From: Pseudomonadota bacterium
Lineage (GTDB): Bacteria; Pseudomonadota; Gammaproteobacteria; Steroidobacterales; Steroidobacteraceae
Assembly (NCBI GenBank): GCA_023423065.1
Contig: JAFAGC010000062.1
Span: 1 to 25,846 of the forward strand
Length of the DNA stretch: 25,846 bases
Reading direction: 5' to 3'
Shown here: positions 20,446-25,846 of the stretch, in pieces
Layout: each line of letters opens with the position of its first letter
Numbering within the stretch: the first letter of the stretch is position 1
Translations under genes and position numbers: made by a program
The notes under the pieces: generated by a model
Told to the model about the DNA's origin: nothing
The model's input: only the letters and a program-made list of their open reading frames with translations
Database searches by the model: none

Positions 20446-21219
20446 ATGACGCAGCTCGCGACTCGCAAACCGACGACCGAGGGGCCAGCGCCGCCGGTCC
20501 CGGCTTCTCCCTGGTGCCTTTTCCTCGACGTCGACGGCACGTTGCTGGAGCTCGCCCCGACCCCGCGTTCGGTGGTGGTGGAGCCCGGGTTGCTGGAGCT
20601 TCTCGACGAACTCGCGCGGGCTTCCCAGGGCGCCATCGCGCTGGTCAGTGGGCGCACCGTTTCCGATCTCGACCGGCTGTTCGGGACGCTGCAGTTGCCG
20701 GTGGCCGGGCTGCATGGCTGCGAGCGCCGCTCGTCGGATGGCTCCCTGTACGTGGCCCCCGTCGTGCACGAGCAGCTCGCGGGCGTAAGGCAGGGGCTGC
20801 GCGAGCTGGCCGCGCGCCATCCCGGCCTCGAGCTCGAGGACAAGGGCGCGGGCCTCGCGCTGCACTTCCAGGGCGCGCGCGATCTCGAACACCAGCTGCG
20901 CGCGGAAGTCGCGTTGCTCGCGAAGCCCCTGGTGCCGGAGTTCGCGATCCTCGACGGCCACGCCGTCATCGAGGTGAAGCCCGCGGTGCACACCAAGGAC
21001 AGCGCGGTCAGTGCCTTCATGGAAGAACCGCCGTTTCGCGACCGGACGCCGATCTTCATCGGCGACGACCAGACCGACTACGGCGGATTCGCGGCGGTGC
21101 GGCGCTTCAACGGCCTCGCGATCGCGGTGGGTCCGCGGGTCGTGTCGGAATGGTGGCTGCCCGGACCCGTAGCCGTGCGGCAATGGCTCACGCGGCTCGC
21201 GCACGCGGAGAGTGCGTGA
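20446..21219 (+). CDS. otsB: Trehalose-6-phosphate phosphatase
   Basis: It removes phosphate from trehalose 6-phosphate to give trehalose. It is a HAD-family enzyme of 257 aa. Motif I is FLDVDGTLLELAPTP (nucleophile Asp and the second Asp), motif II ALVSGRTVSDL, motif III lies in KPAVHTKDSAV (Lys), and motif IV is GDDQTDYGGF. The usual family motif is GDDxTDE, so Tyr replaces Glu here. The cap domain lies between (VAGLHGCERRSSDGSLY...). I prefer ATG 20446 over GTG 20425 because the GTG would lie upstream of the TATACT -10. The GH15 gene's GTG overlaps its stop (GTGA). The product serves osmotic and desiccation protection in partnership with otsA two genes downstream. Confidence 0.93.
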   Translation: MTQLATRKPTTEGPAPPVPASPWCLFLDVDGTLLELAPTPRSVVVEPGLLELLDELARASQGAIALVSGRTVSDLDRLFGTLQLPVAGLHGCERRSSDGSLYVAPVVHEQLAGVRQGLRELAARHPGLELEDKGAGLALHFQGARDLEHQLRAEVALLAKPLVPEFAILDGHAVIEVKPAVHTKDSAVSAFMEEPPFRDRTPIFIGDDQTDYGGFAAVRRFNGLAIAVGPRVVSEWWLPGPVAVRQWLTRLAHAESA

Positions 21220-22994
21220 ACTACGGCGTCATCGGAAATTGCCAGGTCGCCGCGCTGGTCGATGAGAGAGGGCGCTTCGTGTGGGCCTGCCTGCCGCGGC
21301 CGGACGGCGACCCGGTGTTCTCGGCGCTCCTGCAAAAGGAGGGCGGCGACTGCGAGCACGGCGTGTTCGCGATCGACATCCTGGATTTCGCGCGCGCCGA
21401 GCAGAACTACCTGCGCAACTCCGCGGTGATCGAAACCCGCCTGTACGACAGCCACGGCGGCGCCTGTCGCATCCTCGATTTCGCGCCGCGTTTCCGCTCG
21501 CGCGGACGCATGTTCCGCCCGATGATGTTCATCCGCACCGTGGAGCCGATCGCGGGACGGCCGACGCTGCGATTGCGCCTCACGCCCACCGCGGGCTTCG
21601 GCGAACGCTGCGAGCCCGGCGTCATGGGCAGTCATCACATCCGCTTCGCGGCGGAGGGGCTCAACTACCGGCTCACGACCGACGCCTCGCTCGCCGCGTT
21701 GCTCGAGCGCCGGCCCGTCGTGCTCGAGCAGCCGCTGCACTTCATCATCGGCCCGGACGAGACGATGGAGGAAGCGCCCGCCGCGATCGCGCGCGACTTC
21801 TTCGGCGCGACGCTCTCGTACTGGCAGGAGTGGGTGCGCACGCTCGCGGTGCCCGCCGACTGGCAGGACGCGGTCATCCGCTCGGCGATCACGCTCAAGC
21901 TGTGCACCTACGAGGATACGGGCGCGGTGCTGGCGGCCCTCACCACCTCGATTCCCGAGGCCGCGCATTCCACGCGCAACTGGGACTACCGCTATTGCTG
22001 GCTGCGCGACAGCTACTTCGTCATCCAGACGCTCAACCGCCTGGGCGCGACGCGCACGATGGAGGCCTATCTACATTACATCGACAATATCATCGCCTCG
22101 TCGACCGCCGATACGTTGCAGCCGCTGTACGGCATCTCGGGCGACCCGTACGCCGAGGAGAAGATCGCGAAGAGCCTGTCGGGTTATCTCGGCATGGGCC
22201 CGGTGAGGTTCGGCAACCTCGCCGCCGAACAGGTGCAGCACGACGTTTACGGCTCGGTGATCCTCGCGGCCACGCAATTGTTCTTCGACGAGCGGCTCGT
22301 GCGCTCGGGCGACCAGACCTTGCTGGAGCGCCTGTACCGCCTGGGCCGCCGCGCGGTCGCGACGTTCGAAGTCCCGGACGCGGGCCCGTGGGAATTCCGC
22401 GGACGCCTGCAACGCCACACGTTCTCCGCGGCGATCTCGTGGGCGGGATGCGACCGGCTCGCGCGCGTCTCGCGCCGCGTGGGCGACGAGGCCGCGGCGC
22501 GCGAGTGGGCCGCGCATGCCGACCGCATGCGCGAGCAGATTCTCGCGGGCGCGTGGAGCGAGGAGCGCCAGTCGTTCACGTCGGCCTTCGGCAATCGCGA
22601 TCTCGATGCGACGGCGTTGCTGTTGCCGGAGCTCGGATTGCTGCCCGCGACCGATCCGCGTTTCCTGAAAACACTCGAACGAATCGAGGAAGAACTGTCC
22701 GTCGGCGATCTGCTGTTCAGGTACCGGCACGCCGACGATTTCGGAGCTCCCGAAAACGCCTTCACCATCTGTGCGTTCTGGTACGTCAATGCGCTCGCCG
22801 CCGCCGGCCGGATCGATGAAGCGCGCGAGCGGTTCACGCGACTACTCGAGCGGCGCAATCCGCTCGGATTGCTTTCCGAGGACATCTCGCCCACGACGGG
22901 CGAGTTGTGGGGCAACTTCCCGCAGACGTACAGCATGGTGGGCATCATCGGCAGCGCATTGCGATTGTCGCGCAGCTGGGAGGAGATCGTATGA
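21216..22994 (+). CDS. Glycoside hydrolase family 15 protein (glucoamylase/trehalase-like)
   Basis: A cytoplasmic (no signal peptide) 592-aa protein of the bacterial GH15 type: an N-terminal beta-sandwich (NYGVIGNCQVAALVDERGRFVWACLPRPDGDPVFSALL) and, from about residue 250, an (alpha/alpha)6 barrel. The signature STRNWDYRYCWLRDSYF is present. GPWEFRG is the region of the usual catalytic acid, and GLLSEDISPTTGELWGNFPQTYS holds the position of the second catalytic glutamate. GH15 members include glucoamylases, glucodextranases and trehalases. The start is GTG 21216, overlapping the otsB stop, and the gene's stop overlaps the otsA ATG. This locates it inside the trehalose operon and suggests a substrate linked to trehalose or alpha-glucans. 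I cannot tell hydrolysis of trehalose from another activity. Confidence 0.88.
   Translation: MNYGVIGNCQVAALVDERGRFVWACLPRPDGDPVFSALLQKEGGDCEHGVFAIDILDFARAEQNYLRNSAVIETRLYDSHGGACRILDFAPRFRSRGRMFRPMMFIRTVEPIAGRPTLRLRLTPTAGFGERCEPGVMGSHHIRFAAEGLNYRLTTDASLAALLERRPVVLEQPLHFIIGPDETMEEAPAAIARDFFGATLSYWQEWVRTLAVPADWQDAVIRSAITLKLCTYEDTGAVLAALTTSIPEAAHSTRNWDYRYCWLRDSYFVIQTLNRLGATRTMEAYLHYIDNIIASSTADTLQPLYGISGDPYAEEKIAKSLSGYLGMGPVRFGNLAAEQVQHDVYGSVILAATQLFFDERLVRSGDQTLLERLYRLGRRAVATFEVPDAGPWEFRGRLQRHTFSAAISWAGCDRLARVSRRVGDEAAAREWAAHADRMREQILAGAWSEERQSFTSAFGNRDLDATALLLPELGLLPATDPRFLKTLERIEEELSVGDLLFRYRHADDFGAPENAFTICAFWYVNALAAAGRIDEARERFTRLLERRNPLGLLSEDISPTTGELWGNFPQTYSMVGIIGSALRLSRSWEEIV
22978..22986 (+). 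promoter_or_regulatory. Shine-Dalgarno of otsA
   Basis: GGGAGGAGA lies at the end of the GH15 gene, 4 nt before ATG 22991. It fixes the otsA start, which overlaps the GH15 stop (ATGA). Confidence 0.7.
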
Positions 22995-24397
22995 GCCGCC
23001 TCGTGACCATTTCGAATCGCATCTCGGTTCCCAAACACGGCACGCCGCCCGGGGGTCTCGCCATCGGCCTCGCGGCCGCGATCAAGGCGCGGCGCGGCGT
23101 CTGGTTCGGCTGGAATGGCGAGACCAGCGACCAGCCCTCCGCCGAGCCGACCATCACACGCAAGGACGGCGTGACCTACGCGTCGATCGAGTTCGACCAG
23201 TCCGAGTACCGGGATTTCTACCTCGGCTTCTGCAATGGCACGTTGTGGCCGCTGTTCCATTACTTCGTCGACGGCTTTCGATACAGCGACGTCCACTACG
23301 AAGCCTACCAACGCATGAATCAGCGCTACGCGCGCGAACTCATGCCGCTGCTGCACGACGACGACCTCGTCTGGGTGCACGACTATCACCTGTTCCCGCT
23401 CGCGCAGAAGTTGCGGGAAGAGGGTGCGAAGCAGCCCATGGGGCTGTTCCTGCACATTCCGTTCCCGAACGTCGAGGTGCTGCGCGTGTTGCCGGTGTAC
23501 GGCGAGCTGTTGCAGGCGATGCTGGCGTACGACGTGCTCGGCTTCCAGACCGAGACGGATCGCGACTCCTTCCGCGCGGCCGTCGCGTACGTGTGGGGGC
23601 CGCAGGCGCTGGCATCCAAACATACCGTGGCCATCGGCGGTCGCCGCGTGGTGACGGGCGTCTATCCGATCGGCGTCGACGTCGATCTCATCCAGCGCGA
23701 TGCGGTCGAGTCGCAGAAAACCGAGACGGTGAAACGCATGGTCGCCGGTTTGTTGGGCCGGCGCCTCATGATCGGAGTGGACAGGCTCGACTACAGCAAG
23801 GGCCTGGTCGAGCGCTTCAAGGCGTACGAGCGGTTTCTCGAGACACACCCCGAGAACCAGAACCGTGTTTCGTTCCTGCAGATCGCGCCGCTGTCGCGCA
23901 CCGACGTGCGCGCATACTCGGAAATCCGCCAGCAGCTCGAGCAGACCACGGGCCGCATCAACGGCCGCTTCGCCGACACCGACTGGACGCCGATCCGCTA
24001 CCTGAACCGCAACTTCCAGCACGACGTGCTCATGGGCTTCATGCGCTCCGCGCAGGTCGGCATCGTGACCCCGGTGCGCGACGGCATGAACCTCGTCGCG
24101 AAGGAATTCGTCGCCGCGCAGGATCCGGCGGATCCGGGCGTGTTGATCCTGTCGACACTCGCGGGCGCCGCGCGCGAGCTGGGCGGCGCCATCATGGTGA
24201 ATCCGTACGACTCGCGCGGAATGGGCCATGCGATACAGCAGGCGTTCAACATGCCACTCGCCGAGCGCCGCGAACGCCACCAGGCGATGATTGACGTGTT
24301 GCGGCGAAACTCCATCACGGCGTGGCACACCAGCTTCGTCGACACGCTCGAGTCCGTCGCCGGCAGCGCGCCGCAACTGGCGCTGCGCGTCGGTTGA
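22991..24397 (+). CDS. otsA: Alpha,alpha-trehalose-phosphate synthase (UDP-forming)
   Basis: A GT20 enzyme joining UDP-glucose (or another NDP-glucose) and glucose 6-phosphate into trehalose 6-phosphate. The 468-aa protein keeps the substrate residues known in E. coli OtsA (R9, W40, Y76, W85, D130) at R10, W41, Y77, W86 and D131, one position later. GGLAIGL binds the nucleotide sugar, VDRLDYSKG holds the Arg/Lys pair, and RDGMNLVAKEF the Asp near the C-terminal lobe. The start ATG 22991 has a strong Shine-Dalgarno. It is the last gene of otsB-GH15-otsA and ends 12 bp from a convergent glycosidase gene. Confidence 0.96.
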   Translation: MSRLVTISNRISVPKHGTPPGGLAIGLAAAIKARRGVWFGWNGETSDQPSAEPTITRKDGVTYASIEFDQSEYRDFYLGFCNGTLWPLFHYFVDGFRYSDVHYEAYQRMNQRYARELMPLLHDDDLVWVHDYHLFPLAQKLREEGAKQPMGLFLHIPFPNVEVLRVLPVYGELLQAMLAYDVLGFQTETDRDSFRAAVAYVWGPQALASKHTVAIGGRRVVTGVYPIGVDVDLIQRDAVESQKTETVKRMVAGLLGRRLMIGVDRLDYSKGLVERFKAYERFLETHPENQNRVSFLQIAPLSRTDVRAYSEIRQQLEQTTGRINGRFADTDWTPIRYLNRNFQHDVLMGFMRSAQVGIVTPVRDGMNLVAKEFVAAQDPADPGVLILSTLAGAARELGGAIMVNPYDSRGMGHAIQQAFNMPLAERRERHQAMIDVLRRNSITAWHTSFVDTLESVAGSAPQLALRVG

Positions 24398-24409
24398 CGG
24401 GGGCCGTCT

Positions 24410-25846
24410 CTAACCACCGATGGCGGTTGCCTCGGGATGCCCGGGAGGCGGTTCATTCAACCACCCGCCTTCGAATCCCGCGCGCTGCAATCCTTTCCGA
24501 AGGTACGGATCCCCCTTCATCACGCGCCAGATGAGCTCGCTCCGGTAATTCTCGATCATCGCGATGATCGGCCCCTGGTCGATCCCGAGATAGTCGCTCG
24601 CGACCCACCCGAGGCCGCGCACGCGCCGGCCGTGCACGAGCGGTATGTCGTAGTCGAAACTCGGGTTGAACGAATCGACGAAGCCGTACTTTCCATAGAT
24701 GTGGCGGCCGTACCGCGAGTAGATCGTCTTCACGGCCGGCACCACGATCTCGGGCGCGAAGGGCAGGGACGAGATGACCGCCGTCGGCGCGAGCGTGCCG
24801 TCGTCGAAGTTTTCCGTGAGGCCCACGCCGCGCGCGGCATACGAGGCGAATTTGCGCATTTCGCCGCGATACGGAAGCGTGACGTTCGCCGGTCCGTCGG
24901 AGGCGGTCAGGCCCCACACGTTGGGGCCGTAACCCTCCCAGTCGAGCGGATTGCGGATCGCGTACGCGCGCTGCGCGAGCGCCGCGCGCCGGCTGTTCTC
25001 GAAGTAGTCGAAACCCTGCAGGTACATGAAGCGGTCGTAGATGCCGCGATAGTCGATCCAGATCGCGCTGTACTGGTGGCCGAACATCGGGCCGAACGTG
25101 AGATGCGTCTGGCCTTCCAGCGTGCCCCAGCGATCGTCGTATTCCGACGTCCAGGCTTCCCACGTGCGTGCGGAGATCGGGTAGCTAGGGCTTCCCAGGC
25201 CCAGGATGTACACGAGCATGGCCTCGTTGTATCCGCGCCAGTCGAAGCGGATGAAGCCGAGCTCGGGACTCCAGCCCATCGCGATGTCGAGCCCGTATAC
25301 CGCGGCCCAGGGCCAGTTCACGCGCCGGTACAAGGCGTCGGCGAGCTTGCGGATCTCCGTTTCCCCGGGATTGTCGAGGTCGAAGAAATTGCCGGCGAAC
25401 AACACGCCCGCGATCAGCAGCGCGGTGTCGACGGTGGATATCTCGGAGTCGCCGTATCGATGCCCGGTCGTGAAATTCAGGAAGTGATAGAAAAACCCTT
25501 CGTACCCCGCGGTGGTGGCGGGCTCCGGTCCCTGCGGCGCGTCGTGCAGGAACTTCAACGTCATCAGGACACGGTCGCGTCCCTCCTCGCGCGTGATGAA
25601 GCCTCGTTCGACGCCGATCGCATAGGCGTTGAGCGCGAATCCGCTGGCCGCGATGCTCGCGAAGGGTGGTTTCGGCCAGCGATCCGGGATCAGGCCGGTG
25701 CCGGGTTCGGCGGTGTCCCAGAAGAAGTTGAAGGCGCGCTCGGAGATGTCGTCGAACAGCGGATCGACTTCGCGCACCGGCGTCGCGGGCCGCGGGCGCG
25801 GCGAGTTGTCGCGTCCGCGCGGCGGCGTGCGGCAGCCGGCGAGCGC
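24410..25846 (-). CDS. Glycoamylase-domain (PF10091, GH144-like) lipoprotein, 5' end outside window
   Basis: The frame stays open from the TAG stop to the window edge. The first visible codons read ALAGC, a lipobox (LAGC) with Cys at 25832-25834, then a Pro/Arg/Ser-rich linker, then the catalytic domain. The protein is therefore probably an exported, lipid-anchored enzyme; the signal-peptide start lies beyond 25846. The domain shows FNFFWDTAEPGTGLIPDRWP, IAASGFALNAYAIGVERGFI, TVDTALLIAGVLFAG, WRGYNEAMLVYILGLGSP, HQYSAIWIDYRGIYD, NVWGLTASDGP, GTLAPTAVISSLPFAPE and YGKYGFVDSFNPS, the features of 'putative glucoamylase' PF10091 proteins, which include GH144 endo-beta-1,2-glucanases. The likely substrate is a beta-glucan, possibly a periplasmic beta-1,2-glucan, but this is inferred only. 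An internal GTG at 25777 would lose the lipobox. Confidence 0.85.
   Translation of the reverse strand, partial: ALAGCRTPPRGRDNSPRPRPATPVREVDPLFDDISERAFNFFWDTAEPGTGLIPDRWPKPPFASIAASGFALNAYAIGVERGFITREEGRDRVLMTLKFLHDAPQGPEPATTAGYEGFFYHFLNFTTGHRYGDSEISTVDTALLIAGVLFAGNFFDLDNPGETEIRKLADALYRRVNWPWAAVYGLDIAMGWSPELGFIRFDWRGYNEAMLVYILGLGSPSYPISARTWEAWTSEYDDRWGTLEGQTHLTFGPMFGHQYSAIWIDYRGIYDRFMYLQGFDYFENSRRAALAQRAYAIRNPLDWEGYGPNVWGLTASDGPANVTLPYRGEMRKFASYAARGVGLTENFDDGTLAPTAVISSLPFAPEIVVPAVKTIYSRYGRHIYGKYGFVDSFNPSFDYDIPLVHGRRVRGLGWVASDYLGIDQGPIIAMIENYRSELIWRVMKGDPYLRKGLQRAGFEGGWLNEPPPGHPEATAIGG

Noticed and set aside
22247..24376. A 709-codon antisense frame opposite the GH15 gene and otsA.
   Set aside because: No motifs, and the opposite strand holds two complete conserved enzymes.
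24412..24449. Hairpins after otsA (AACCACC/GGCGGTT and GCCTCGGG/CCC..GAGGC) as a terminator.
   Set aside because: No T-tract follows in either direction, and they lie in glycosidase codons. They may be chance GC pairing.
1..25846. Mobile elements, CRISPR arrays, prophage, toxin-antitoxin or defence systems.
   Set aside because: I looked for transposase-like frames, spaced direct repeats and small paired genes and saw none. All clear genes are housekeeping, polysaccharide or carbohydrate functions.

Overview
The window is GC-rich, densely coded chromosomal DNA of a gammaproteobacterium. The best evidence is gene order: queG is divergent from nnr-tsaE-amiB-mutL-miaA-hfq-hflX-hflK-hflC-purA, which is the arrangement known from Escherichia coli and relatives, and pcnB-folK-(dNK)-panB-panC is also a familiar proteobacterial cluster. 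High GC, frequent GTG/TTG starts, an endonuclease-type MutL and an otsB-GH15-otsA cluster suggest a Xanthomonadales/Nevskiales/Steroidobacter-like lineage. That placement is a guess from general knowledge and was not tested. I see no insertion sequence, CRISPR array, prophage or integrase.

Layout. 1-1799 (minus): end of a polysaccharide locus, with a Wzx/MATE-type flippase followed by a family-4-like glycosyltransferase that carries an in-frame TAA and runs off the window. 1994-2398: a small FlK-type hotdog thioesterase, with an 11-bp tandem repeat between its stop and the convergent GDT1/UPF0016 transporter. 2396-3509 (minus): transporter, an unrecognised 102-aa protein, and tRNA-Glu(CUC). 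3549-8095 (plus): pcnB, folK, a deoxynucleoside kinase, panB and panC, mostly overlapping or closely spaced (RNA polyadenylation, folate, dNTP salvage, pantothenate). 8106-9221 (minus): queG. 9249-20360 (plus): nnr, tsaE, amiB, mutL, miaA, hfq, hflX, hflK, hflC, purA, covering NAD(P)HX repair, tRNA t6A and i6A modification, septal wall cleavage, mismatch repair, RNA chaperone, GTPase, FtsH-modulating membrane complex and AMP synthesis. 20446-24397 (plus): otsB, a GH15 glycosidase and otsA, joined by 4-bp start/stop overlaps. 24410-25846 (minus): a glycoamylase-domain (PF10091/GH144-like) lipoprotein whose lipobox lies at the window edge.

Most genes are standard. The points worth a second look are regulatory or structural. 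Two divergent intergenic regions (tRNA-Glu/pcnB and queG/nnr) have -10 elements that overlap on opposite strands. Several -10-like boxes sit 6-8 nt before start codons, which suggests leaderless mRNAs. A hairpin lies just before the TTG start of amiB, and a probable panC terminator lies inside queG. PcnB has a strongly acidic insertion. A GH15 enzyme sits between the two trehalose-synthesis genes. I did not find evidence for a wholly new system. The otsB-GH15-otsA unit and its lipoprotein glycosidase neighbour are the nearest candidates for under-described biology.
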